A DNA stretch of 64,000 nucleotides from the NCBI GenBank assembly GCA_910587665.1, contig CAJUMZ010000009.1, positions 17,769-81,768 on the forward strand, written 5' to 3'. The notes under the pieces were generated by a model that was not told the origin of the DNA, did no database searches, and saw nothing but the letters and a program-made list of their open reading frames with translations. Position numbers and translations under genes: made by a program. Position 1 is the stretch's first letter. Each line of letters starts with the position of its first letter. The DNA comes from an uncultured Muribaculum sp. (GTDB taxonomy: Bacteria; Bacteroidota; Bacteroidia; Bacteroidales; Muribaculaceae). Shown one piece after another: positions 8,890 through 16,567 of this stretch.

Positions 8890-9396
8890 ATGGGTACTTC
8901 TTCAAACTTTCAGTCAAAACTTATTGGACTTCAGAGCAACCTTCTGAACTTCGCGTACATGCTTACATCCAACCGCGACGACGCTTACGACCTGCTCCAA
9001 GACACCACGCTTAAAGCGCTCGACAATCAGGACAAATACGTCGACAACACCAATTTCAAAGGCTGGGTGTTTACCATCATGCGCAACATTTTCATCAACA
9101 ACTACCGTAGGGTCTCGCGTGCTGCGACTGTAATCGACCAGACCGAGGACCTGTATCATCTTAACCTCCCGCAGGATTCAGGATTTGAGACTCCGGAAGG
9201 CTCCATAGCGGCAAAGGATATCACCGCCGCAATCAACGCATTCAGCGACGAATACCGCATCCCGTTCTCGATGCACGTCGCAGGCTACAAGTATAATGAA
9301 ATCGCTGAGAAAATGAATCTGCCGCTCGGCACCGTAAAGAGCCGCATATTCTTCGCTCGCCAGCGCCTTCAGGAAACACTTAAGGACTATCGTTAA
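8890..9396 (+). CDS. RNA polymerase sigma factor, sigma-70/ECF family
   Basis: A 168-aa group-4 type sigma factor. Region 2 covers about residues 8-80, with LLNFAYMLTSNRDDAYDLLQDT and the -10-recognition part NFKGWVFTIMRNIFINNYRR. Region 4 covers about 110-165, with the helix-turn-helix YKYNEIAEKMNLPLGTVKSRIFFARQRL. The ATG at 8890 (MGTSSNFQSKL) is preferred over an upstream TTG at 8830, which would add an Asn/Gln-rich stretch not expected in the family. No anti-sigma factor follows; a terminator closes the unit. The regulon is unknown. Confidence 0.88.
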   Translation: MGTSSNFQSKLIGLQSNLLNFAYMLTSNRDDAYDLLQDTTLKALDNQDKYVDNTNFKGWVFTIMRNIFINNYRRVSRAATVIDQTEDLYHLNLPQDSGFETPEGSIAAKDITAAINAFSDEYRIPFSMHVAGYKYNEIAEKMNLPLGTVKSRIFFARQRLQETLKDYR

Positions 9397-9444
9397 AAGA
9401 CAATTGTGATTCATTAAAGAAGTACCAGATAATACCAAAAACTC

Positions 9445-9475
9445 GGGGCGGCTCACATGCCGCCCCTTTCTTTTT
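9445..9475 (+). terminator. Rho-independent terminator after the sigma factor gene
   Basis: GGGGCGGC (9445-9452), loop TCACAT, GCCGCCCC (9459-9466), then TTTCTTTTT. The 8-bp GC stem and T-tract are textbook. Confidence 0.9.
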
Positions 9476-9494
9476 CCATATCCGCAACTTCACA

Positions 9495-9784
9495 CGCATC
9501 TACGATGCGCATTCCGGGGGGGGGGGAACGCCCTATTTCCTATGGCACGCTTCGCGCGCCATAGGCTACATTGAACCGCCGCCATGCGGCGTAAAACTCC
9601 GGTCTCATATTAAATCGCAGCCAACGCGGCGCAATACTACAACAACGGCCCGCTAAAGCGACGCAGCGCACGCGCCGGCAATGCGCCGCATAGCGGCGTA
9701 TTAATGGTAGCCTATGGCGCGGCGGGGCGTAGCCCTGACGTGCCATAGGTAAAAATGCCCAATTTATCGCGCTTCGTAGATGCG
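9495..9784. repeat. 290-bp element of nested inverted repeats
   Basis: The whole gap between the sigma factor terminator and rnr is a GC-rich element. The outer arms are 9495-9510 and 9769-9784 (16 bp, one mismatch, CGCATCTACGA core). Inside are a perfect 10-bp pair CCTATGGCAC (9539-9548) with GTGCCATAGG (9740-9749) and a perfect 14-bp pair GCGCCATAGGCTAC (9556-9569) with its complement at 9707-9720. More CCGC/GCGG-rich self-complementary sequence fills the centre. A single-stranded copy could fold into one long hairpin. No credible protein is encoded. It resembles a MITE-like or REP-like non-coding repeat. Confidence 0.7.
9516..9526. repeat. Run of 11 G
   Basis: An uninterrupted G11 homopolymer lies just inside the left arm of the inverted-repeat element. 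Such runs change length by slippage and are hard to sequence, so the exact count is uncertain. No promoter or gene start is close enough to suggest phase variation. Confidence 0.85.
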
Positions 9785-9798
9785 CGTTAATTGATTCC

Positions 9799-12072
9799 TC
9801 AACGCCTTCCGCGGCGTGGTGGTCGTGGCGACCTGCGCTGACGCGCCGGTTTCTTTCCCTTTTTACCGGATGAAGAGAGAGCCTCCTTCACCGACACATC
9901 CCTGCCGGCTACATCCTCTTTCGGGCGGCCTTTGTCATCGATAAGCGCGAAATCCACCATCTTGCGCTCGACATTAGCCCTTGCCACCTGGACCCTCACC
10001 CTGTCGCCAAGCGTGTAACGCGTCTTGTTGCGCCTGCCTACAAGGCAATAGTTGCGCTCGTCAAAGTCGTAATAATCGTCGGCAAGATCACGCACAGGCA
10101 CAAGACCCTCACACTTGTTTTCGTCAAGCTCGACATAGAGTCCCCATTCGGTGACACCGGATATCACTCCGTCATACATCTCGCCGAGACGGTCGGCAAG
10201 ATATTCACACTGCTTGTACTTTATCGATGCACGCTCGGCATTGGCGGCGAGCTGCTCCATGTCGCTCGAATGCTTGCACTGCTCTTCAAGCTTCTCGACA
10301 TTGACACTCCTCCCTCCGGCAAGATAACGCTCAAGCAGGCGGTGCACCATCATGTCGGGGAATCGGCGTATCGGCGACGTGAAATGGGTGTAATACTGGA
10401 ATCCCAGCCCGTAATGCCCGATATTGTCGGTAGAGTATATCGCCTTTGCCATGGAGCGTATGGCAAGCACCGAGAGCAGGTTTTCCTCACCCTTTCCCTT
10501 GACATCGGCAAGCATCTTGTTGATGGAGCGGTTGATCTCCTTGGGCGTGCCGGTAGTCTTCAGCTTGTAGCCGAATGTGCGCGCTATCGAGGCAAGGTCG
10601 GCAAGCTTCATCACATCGGGCTGGTCATGTATACGATACACGAATGCCTTGGGCTTCTTCCTGCCCTGGGGCACACCGATTGTCGCCGCGACAGTGCGGT
10701 TGGCGAGGAGCATAAACTCCTCTATAAGTTTGTTGGAATCCTTCGACTCCTTGAAGAATACCTTTATAGGATGACCGGTCTCGTCAATTTCAAACCTCAC
10801 TTCCTCGCGGTCAAAATCCACCGATCCGTTCTCATACCTGCGCTTGCGCAATATCTTGGCAAGCCTGTCAAGGGTAAGGATCTCGTCGGCATAGTCGCCC
10901 TTACCGGTCTCGATCACCTCTTGCGCCTCCTCGTAGGTGAAGCGGCGGTTTGACTTGGTGACCGTACGGCATATCTGTGATTTGACCACATTGGCGTTGT
11001 CATCCATCTCGAATACACATGAGAATGTAAGCTTCTCCTCATCAGGCCGGAGGGAGCATATACCGTTGCTGAGATGCTCCGGAAGCATCGGCACCACTCT
11101 GTCGACAAGATATACGGATGTGGCGCGACGCTGCGCCTCCTTGTCAATGATCGTGTCGGGGCGCACGTAGTGCGTTACGTCGGCGATATGCACACCCGCC
11201 TCCCAGTTGCCGTTAGGCAAGCGGCGGAGCGAAAGGGCGTCATCAAAATCCTTGGCGTCACGCGGGTCGATGGTAAATGTGGTGACATCACGCATGTCGA
11301 CGCGCTTGGCAACCTCTTCCTCGGTGATTCCCGCGCCGATCTTGTCGGCGGCAGCCTCAACCGAGGCGGGATAGCGGTAAGGCAACCCGAACTCCGCGAG
11401 GATTGCATGCATCTCGGCATTGTTTTCTCCATTTTTGCCGAGTATGTCGACCACCTCTCCGGTAGGATTTTTCGCATCTTCCGGCCAGTCGGTGATACAC
11501 ACCACCGCCTTATCACCGGTCTTGCCGCCGTGAAGCTTGTTTTTGGGTATGAATATGTCGGTCGCAAGAAATTTGGAGTCGGTCGACAACGTGGCAAAGT
11601 GCTTGTCTACGGTAAGAGTGCCGATAAACACCTGCTCGTTAGGATCAAGGATTTCAATCACCTTGCACTCAGGCTCCACACCCTTACGGTGGGCGGCCAC
11701 AAGCACCTTGACCTTGTCGCCGTTGAGCGCGTGCATGGAGTTACGCTCGGCCACAAATATAGCCTCGTCGTCACCCTCAAGGATCACGCTGTTCTTGCCA
11801 TTGCTGCGACGGGTGAATACACCCACGGCAACCGTGCCGCGGCTCGGCGCCTTATACTTGCCCGGCGCCACCTCTATGATCTCGCCGTCATATTCCAGCT
11901 CCGCAAGGCGCATTGCCACAGCCTTCAACGCCTGCGGCGTATCCACCCCGACAGCGTGAGCTACCTGCTTGTAATTAAACGTCTTGTTGCCCTGCCCGAC
12001 AATATATTCGTCGATTGCGGGAAACAACTCTTTCGTCACCTGACGCTTGCCTTTCTTTGACGGAGCTGCCAT
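9799..12072 (-). CDS. rnr: Ribonuclease R
   Basis: Processive 3'-to-5' exoribonuclease of the RNB family, degrading structured RNA. In the 757-aa product the order is a winged-helix/cold-shock N-terminal part (ELFPAIDEYIVGQGNKTFNYKQVAHAVG and the beta-rich region after it), the RNB catalytic domain with DPRDAKDFDDALSL holding the metal-binding aspartates and GLGFQYYTHFTSPIRRFPD, an S1 domain near the C-terminus (YDGVISGVTEWGLYVEL), and a strongly basic tail rich in Lys, Arg and Pro. Length and order are normal for RNase R. It lies 53 bp after gyrB in the same direction and may be co-transcribed. Confidence 0.95.
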   Translation of the reverse strand: MAAPSKKGKRQVTKELFPAIDEYIVGQGNKTFNYKQVAHAVGVDTPQALKAVAMRLAELEYDGEIIEVAPGKYKAPSRGTVAVGVFTRRSNGKNSVILEGDDEAIFVAERNSMHALNGDKVKVLVAAHRKGVEPECKVIEILDPNEQVFIGTLTVDKHFATLSTDSKFLATDIFIPKNKLHGGKTGDKAVVCITDWPEDAKNPTGEVVDILGKNGENNAEMHAILAEFGLPYRYPASVEAAADKIGAGITEEEVAKRVDMRDVTTFTIDPRDAKDFDDALSLRRLPNGNWEAGVHIADVTHYVRPDTIIDKEAQRRATSVYLVDRVVPMLPEHLSNGICSLRPDEEKLTFSCVFEMDDNANVVKSQICRTVTKSNRRFTYEEAQEVIETGKGDYADEILTLDRLAKILRKRRYENGSVDFDREEVRFEIDETGHPIKVFFKESKDSNKLIEEFMLLANRTVAATIGVPQGRKKPKAFVYRIHDQPDVMKLADLASIARTFGYKLKTTGTPKEINRSINKMLADVKGKGEENLLSVLAIRSMAKAIYSTDNIGHYGLGFQYYTHFTSPIRRFPDMMVHRLLERYLAGGRSVNVEKLEEQCKHSSDMEQLAANAERASIKYKQCEYLADRLGEMYDGVISGVTEWGLYVELDENKCEGLVPVRDLADDYYDFDERNYCLVGRRNKTRYTLGDRVRVQVARANVERKMVDFALIDDKGRPKEDVAGRDVSVKEALSSSGKKGKKPARQRRSPRPPRRGRR

Positions 12073-12125
12073 ATACTTTAATTTTGGTTATACATTATAT
12101 TCCTTTATGCAACATTAACGCGCAA

Positions 12126-14060
12126 TCACGCATCAATGTTGGCATAGTTGGCATTCTCTTCTATAAAATCACGACGCGGGGCTACATCCTCGCCCATAAG
12201 CATCGAGAAGATACGGTCGGCCTCGGCGGCATCGTTGATATTGACCTGCTTGAGCAGACGATGCTCACGCGACATGGTTGTGTCACGAAGCTCCTGTGCG
12301 CTCATCTCACCAAGACCCTTATAACGCATCACCTTGGTCTTGTCGCCATACTTGTCAATGAACGCCTGCACCTGGCCGTCGGTCCAGCAATACTCCTCAA
12401 CCTTGCCTCGCGTACATTTATAAAGCGGCGGAGTGGCGAGATAGAGATAGCCGTTTTCTATTACGGGACGCATCCTGCGGAAGAAGAATGTCATCAGCAG
12501 GGTGGCGATATGACTGCCGTCGACATCTGCATCGGTCATGATGATTATCTTGTGGTAAGCAAGCTTGTCAAGGTTCACGGCCTTGGAGTCCTCATCAGTG
12601 CCTATAGTGACACGCATGGCACGGAACAGGCTCGTGATCTCCTGGTTGTCAAATATCTTGTGGTCCATCGCCTTCTCCACATTGAGGATCTTGCCTCGCA
12701 GCGGGAGGATAGCCTGATATGTACGGTCACGACCCTGCTTTGCTGTACCGCCTGCAGAGTCACCCTCGACGATGAATAGCTCACAGTCCTCGGCTGTGCG
12801 CGAAGAGCAGTCGGCAAGCTTGCCGGGAAGACCGCCACCGCTAAGAGGCGACTTGCGCTGCACGTTTTTACGCGCGTTGTAGGCTGCGTGGCGTGCCGTG
12901 GCGGCAAGTATCACCTTGTCTACAATCAGCTTTGCCTGACGCGGATGCTCTTCAAGATATGTGCGCAAGGCTTCGCTTACGGCAGTCTGCACGGCTCCTA
13001 TCACTTCGCTGTTGCCAAGCTTGGTCTTGGTCTGACCCTCAAACTGAGGTTCCATTACCTTCACCGACACCACGGCGGTAAGACCCTCGCGGAAGTCGTC
13101 GCTCGATATCTCGACGCCTTTAAGCTTGTCAAGCATCTTACTGTCCTCGGCATATTTCTTCAGCGTCGAGGTAAGACCGCGGCGGAAACCGGTGAGATGA
13201 GTACCGCCCTCTATAGTGTTGATATTGTTGACAAATGAATATACATTCTCGTTGTAAGTGGTATTATAGGTGAGGGCCACCTCCACCGGTATACCCTGAC
13301 GCTCCGTGTTGAGGTGGATCACATCATTGATCAGCGACTCCTTGCTCGAATCGATATACATCACGAAATCCTCAAGTCCGGTCTCGCTGTAGAAAGTCTC
13401 GCCCCTGTAGTTTCCTTCGGAGTCCTTTGTACGCTTGTCGGTGAGACGGAGCGTGATGCCCGCGTTAAGGAACGCCAGGTCTCGAAGACGATTGGCAAGG
13501 GTGTTGTAGTCATACACAGTCACGGTAAATATGCTGTCGTCCGGCTTGAAGGTGATACTGGTACCGGAGTGTGAGCTTTCACCTATTACCTGAAGCTCCG
13601 TCGTCGGCTTTCCACAGGAGTATTCCTGCATGTAAGCCTTGCCGTTGCGGTGCACCTCGGCGCGAAGATAAGTCGACAAGGCGTTCACACAGCTCACGCC
13701 GACTCCATGAAGTCCGCCCGACACTTTATATGAACCTTTATCAAACTTTCCGCCGGCATGTAGCACCGTCAGTACGACCTCAAGCGCGCTCTTATGCTCC
13801 TTTTCATGCATATCCACCGGAATACCGCGCCCGTTGTCGACCACCGTGATAGAGTTGTCCTCATTGATCGTGACGTCAATGTCGGTAGCATAGCCCGCAA
13901 GAGCCTCGTCGATGGAGTTGTCCACGACCTCATACACAAGATGGTGAAGACCCTTCACACTGATATCGCCTATATACATAGCAGGGCGCTTGCGCACAGC
14001 TTCAAGCCCCTCAAGCACCTGTATATTACTGGCGCTGTATTCTTCTCTCTGTTCTGACAT
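12126..14060 (-). CDS. gyrB: DNA gyrase subunit B
   Basis: ATPase subunit of gyrase, which introduces negative supercoils. The 644-aa protein has the GHKL ATPase elements (VDNSIDEALAG, DNGRGIPVD, GGLHGVGVSCVNALS), the transducer lysine in QTKTKLGNSEV and the TOPRIM motifs EGDSAGGTAKQGRDR and DADVDGSHI. The QTKTKLGN and TOPRIM details favour GyrB over ParE. The start is placed at 14060 (MSEQREEYSASNIQVLEGLEAV), the family-typical N-terminus; the open frame continues upstream to 14147 but that part holds no conserved sequence and contains the probable transcription start side of the leader. Confidence 0.94.
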   Translation of the reverse strand: MSEQREEYSASNIQVLEGLEAVRKRPAMYIGDISVKGLHHLVYEVVDNSIDEALAGYATDIDVTINEDNSITVVDNGRGIPVDMHEKEHKSALEVVLTVLHAGGKFDKGSYKVSGGLHGVGVSCVNALSTYLRAEVHRNGKAYMQEYSCGKPTTELQVIGESSHSGTSITFKPDDSIFTVTVYDYNTLANRLRDLAFLNAGITLRLTDKRTKDSEGNYRGETFYSETGLEDFVMYIDSSKESLINDVIHLNTERQGIPVEVALTYNTTYNENVYSFVNNINTIEGGTHLTGFRRGLTSTLKKYAEDSKMLDKLKGVEISSDDFREGLTAVVSVKVMEPQFEGQTKTKLGNSEVIGAVQTAVSEALRTYLEEHPRQAKLIVDKVILAATARHAAYNARKNVQRKSPLSGGGLPGKLADCSSRTAEDCELFIVEGDSAGGTAKQGRDRTYQAILPLRGKILNVEKAMDHKIFDNQEITSLFRAMRVTIGTDEDSKAVNLDKLAYHKIIIMTDADVDGSHIATLLMTFFFRRMRPVIENGYLYLATPPLYKCTRGKVEEYCWTDGQVQAFIDKYGDKTKVMRYKGLGEMSAQELRDTTMSREHRLLKQVNINDAAEADRIFSMLMGEDVAPRRDFIEENANYANIDA

Positions 14061-14144
14061 AATTATAAAATGTACTTTTTCTTTCGTTCTTAAATCGCCC
14101 CGCCCCATTTTCCCGGGCTTAGGGCTGTCGCCTTTTAGGGCAAA

Positions 14145-14176
14145 CAAAATTACTAATTTTTCACGTCACATACAAA
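14145..14176 (-). promoter_or_regulatory. Promoter of gyrB
   Basis: On the minus strand TTTG (14176-14173), 20 nt, TAATTTTG (14152-14145): both boxes and spacing match the Bacteroidota consensus. The leader to the 14060 start would be roughly 75-80 nt, which also supports the shorter gyrB start. Confidence 0.75.
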
Positions 14177-14259
14177 TATTTACGCATTTCGTTTTCGCAA
14201 TCCGCCCCTGCCTTACGGCTGTTAATATTTGTAAATTATTTCACATTTTTGCATCTTCG

Positions 14260-14291
14260 CTTGCAAGTATCAAAATTTCAGCCTACCTTTG
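14260..14291 (+). promoter_or_regulatory. Promoter of tRNA-Pro
   Basis: CTTG (14260-14263), 20 nt, TACCTTTG (14284-14291). The same CTTGC ... TACCTTTGCA layout is found before tRNA-Gln at 17516-17547. Confidence 0.7.
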
Positions 14292-14308
14292 CATCGCATT
14301 TCCAAAAT

Positions 14309-14386
14309 CGGGGTGTAGCTCAGCCAGGTTAGAGTACGCGTCTGGGGGGCGTGTGGTCGGAAGTTCGAATCTTCTCACCCCGACCA
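14309..14386 (+). tRNA. tRNA-Pro(GGG)
   Basis: Cloverleaf: acceptor CGGGGTG (14309-14315) pairs with CACCCCG (14376-14382), then A and an encoded CCA (14384-14386). D stem GCTC/GAGT; anticodon stem CGCGT/GCGTG around loop CTGGGGG, giving anticodon GGG; T stem GGAAG/CTTCT around TTCGAAT. A 5' CGGGG acceptor is typical of proline tRNAs. Confidence 0.95.
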
Positions 14387-14395
14387 AATTGCAAG

Positions 14396-14434
14396 AAAAA
14401 GGGTTTAACTCGACGAGTTAAACCCTTTTTCTTT
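14396..14434. terminator. Bidirectional terminator between tRNA-Pro and the sensor kinase
   Basis: A nearly perfect palindrome: AAAAAGGGTTTAACTCG (14396-14412), A, then its complement (14414-14430). The stem ends in A5 on one side and T5 on the other, so it can stop transcription from the tRNA on the plus strand and from the histidine kinase on the minus strand, whose stop codon is 20 bp away. Confidence 0.9.
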
Positions 14435-14453
14435 ATAATATAGCCAACCGAAA

Positions 14454-15884
14454 CTAATCGGCTGCGGGCAGTCGGAATCTGAACTCCAGCCCACTGACAT
14501 CGCCATTTTTTACAGAGATTTCACCTCCCATAGCCGTGATTATCCTTTGCACGAGCGGCAATCCGAGTCCGGAACCGCCATTTTTACGCGACCTCCCCGA
14601 ATCCACTCGATAAAAAAGATCAAAAAGCCGGGCGACATGCTCTTCATCCACCCCACAGCCGTTATCACGGAAAAGGAAAAGCCTCATGCCGGCTTCCACT
14701 CCAAGGTAAGACAACCTCATTATTGTGCCGCCGGAATGCTGCGCAGAATTGTAAATCAGATTAAGCATGGCGGTGGTCAGCAGCGACTCATGTGCCTTAA
14801 CGCAACAACCTTCAGCCATATCTATTTCAAATGTCATCCCGTCGGCAACATGCCCCTGCTTGACATCCTCAGCAAGACGACATGCAAGTTGATAAAAATC
14901 TACCGTTACAATCCCGACGACCTTTCCATGCTCCTGAAGCCGCAACACCATCCCGACATCTCCCACCAGACTTGCAAGACGGTCGGCATTTTGCTGGATA
15001 CGCGCTAAAAACTTTTGCCTCGTAGCCTCCGGCATGTTATCGTCATTCAATATAGTGTCTATATACCCCTTGATGATCCCCACAGGCGTATTCAGCTCAT
15101 GGCTCACGCTCATCCCTATCTGGCGCTCGTGGTGGATCTTTTCCTGTTCGGCATGAATCTTGTCACGATAAAGCGTAAAAAGATTTCTTGACACATCGCC
15201 AAGCTCATCCTGCGGAAACTTCAACGAGTCCACATTGTCGGGCAACTGATCCGACGCTATGGCTCGCGCGAAATCGTTCAAGGCATACACGTTGCGGCTT
15301 ATCGCCCGCGAGCCGAAATAGGCAAGCGCCGTCGTCATGACGCCAAGCACAATAACCGCAACCCATACCATAGGATCTACTCCTAAGAAATCAAGCACCT
15401 CCCCTTCGTAAGGCAACGCGGCAAACGTATGCACCCTACCGTCGCTACTCGCAAGCGAACTTATCATGCTCATTTTGTTATCATATGCCATATCGCGCAC
15501 CGTGGCGTTGCCGCTGCCCTCCCATAGCGTCTGAAGTTCCGGGGTGACGACGCCAAGGCTGTCGTGGACTACGATTGTCGCCCCTCGGTTATCAGCCATT
15601 ATAGTGCCGTCATCGTCATATACCGTCACACGCAGCGGGTCAAGCGTCGTGTTTCCGGTGAAAAGTTCAATGAATTTAACCGTGTTCACAAGGTCAAAAC
15701 CATGCTCGTAAGCCTCGATCACGGTATTATTCACATTAAGCAGCCTGTTTTCAAGATTCTCTTTCTGCCTGTGCTTTTCATGGATGACAAAATATGTGAT
15801 CGTGATCCCGATTATGAGCCATAGTAAGCCCACCATCGGGAAAAACAGTTTCCAATGAAGCCGTAGCATATGTCTGTCAGCCAT
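14454..15884 (-). CDS. Membrane sensor histidine kinase (orphan)
   Basis: A 476-aa two-component sensor. Transmembrane helix 1 is at about residues 13-34, a periplasmic sensor region at 35-170, helix 2 at 172-191, then a HAMP-like linker, a HisKA domain with the phospho-accepting His262 in SHELNTPVGI, and an HATPase domain with the N box NLIYNSAQHSG, DNGCGVDEEH and GGSGLGLPLVQRI. The H box has Asn where Arg is usual (HELNTP for HELRTP). No response regulator lies on either side, so its partner is elsewhere. The signal is not predictable from the sensor region. Confidence 0.9.
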   Translation of the reverse strand: MADRHMLRLHWKLFFPMVGLLWLIIGITITYFVIHEKHRQKENLENRLLNVNNTVIEAYEHGFDLVNTVKFIELFTGNTTLDPLRVTVYDDDGTIMADNRGATIVVHDSLGVVTPELQTLWEGSGNATVRDMAYDNKMSMISSLASSDGRVHTFAALPYEGEVLDFLGVDPMVWVAVIVLGVMTTALAYFGSRAISRNVYALNDFARAIASDQLPDNVDSLKFPQDELGDVSRNLFTLYRDKIHAEQEKIHHERQIGMSVSHELNTPVGIIKGYIDTILNDDNMPEATRQKFLARIQQNADRLASLVGDVGMVLRLQEHGKVVGIVTVDFYQLACRLAEDVKQGHVADGMTFEIDMAEGCCVKAHESLLTTAMLNLIYNSAQHSGGTIMRLSYLGVEAGMRLFLFRDNGCGVDEEHVARLFDLFYRVDSGRSRKNGGSGLGLPLVQRIITAMGGEISVKNGDVSGLEFRFRLPAAD

Positions 15885-15905
15885 TACTTAAGTAATATTT
15901 GAGTT

Positions 15906-15942
15906 CAAATATACGATATTGTTGGCAAATTACCTAACTTTG
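15906..15942. promoter_or_regulatory. Divergent promoter region, kinase and DUF3237 gene
   Basis: Minus-strand TATATTTG (15913-15906) sits about 22 bp before the kinase start and plus-strand TAACTTTG (15935-15942) 45 bp before the DUF3237 start. Both -7 boxes are complete; neither has a well-spaced TTTG -33 box. Confidence 0.5.
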
Positions 15943-15986
15943 CGACATCACGCATTGCATTATTCACCGCTTATTATTAAAATGTC

Positions 15987-16481
15987 ATGAAATACGTTAA
16001 AGTTCTCGCAATTGTCGCTCTCCTGTTCGCTACGGCAGCAACAAGCGTCAGGTCAGCGGTTCCCGACGCCGGTCTACGCCATGTTTTTAACATCCATGCG
16101 CGCTGCGACCGGGCAAGAGACCTGGGAGCCGTGCCGGGAGGAAAAAGGGTAATGATACCGATAACCGGTGGCAGTGTAGAAGGCGACATATCTGCCGACA
16201 TTCTTCCGGGAGGAGCCGACTACCAGATGATAGACACTGTAAGCGGCAGAGTCGAGCTTGATGCCTCATATACCATACTGACATCTGACTCTTGCTTAAT
16301 CAACGTCAGAAACATCGGGGTCAACGTGGTCGATTCATGTGGCTACTACTTTGCGACATCTCCCAAATTTGAAGCCCCGGTCAACTCACGCTACAACTGG
16401 CTAAACAACCGCATATTTGTGTGCAAGCCTTCCGGTTTCGGTGACGGCATAGTGCACCTCTCCGTCTGGGCACTCGAATAA
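15987..16481 (+). CDS. Exported DUF3237 family protein
   Basis: A 164-aa protein with a signal peptide (MKYVKVLAIVALLFATAATS) and then a DUF3237 domain. The family pattern is visible in GAVPGGKRVMIPITGGSVEGD, VSGRVELDASYTILTSD and the C-terminal NSRYNWLNNRIFVCKPS. The biochemical role of DUF3237 is not established; many members are small beta-barrel proteins of the secreted or envelope fraction. It is transcribed alone, divergent from the sensor kinase, which may or may not be linked to it functionally. Confidence 0.75.
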   Translation: MKYVKVLAIVALLFATAATSVRSAVPDAGLRHVFNIHARCDRARDLGAVPGGKRVMIPITGGSVEGDISADILPGGADYQMIDTVSGRVELDASYTILTSDSCLINVRNIGVNVVDSCGYYFATSPKFEAPVNSRYNWLNNRIFVCKPSGFGDGIVHLSVWALE

Positions 16482-16518
16482 TCAAGCCTCCTCCCCGCAA
16501 AAATTTCCCATTTGTACA

Positions 16519-16549
16519 TTGGCACCCCACATTCGTGCATTATCTTTGG
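16519..16549 (+). promoter_or_regulatory. Promoter of the DUF6291-like gene
   Basis: ATTG (16519-16522), 19 nt, TATCTTTG (16542-16549). It places the transcription start near 16556, downstream of a GTG codon at 16535, and so decides in favour of the ATG at 16568 as the translation start. Confidence 0.6.
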
Positions 16550-16567
16550 CGAAAAATACACCAGCCA

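Noticed and set aside
9540..9746. 68-aa minus-strand frame in the inverted-repeat element
   Set aside because: Arg/Ala-rich translation of repeat DNA; no promoter, start context or homology seen.
16535..16567. GTG at 16535 as the start of the DUF6291-like gene
   Set aside because: A promoter -7 box lies at 16542-16549, downstream of that codon, so the ATG at 16568 is preferred.
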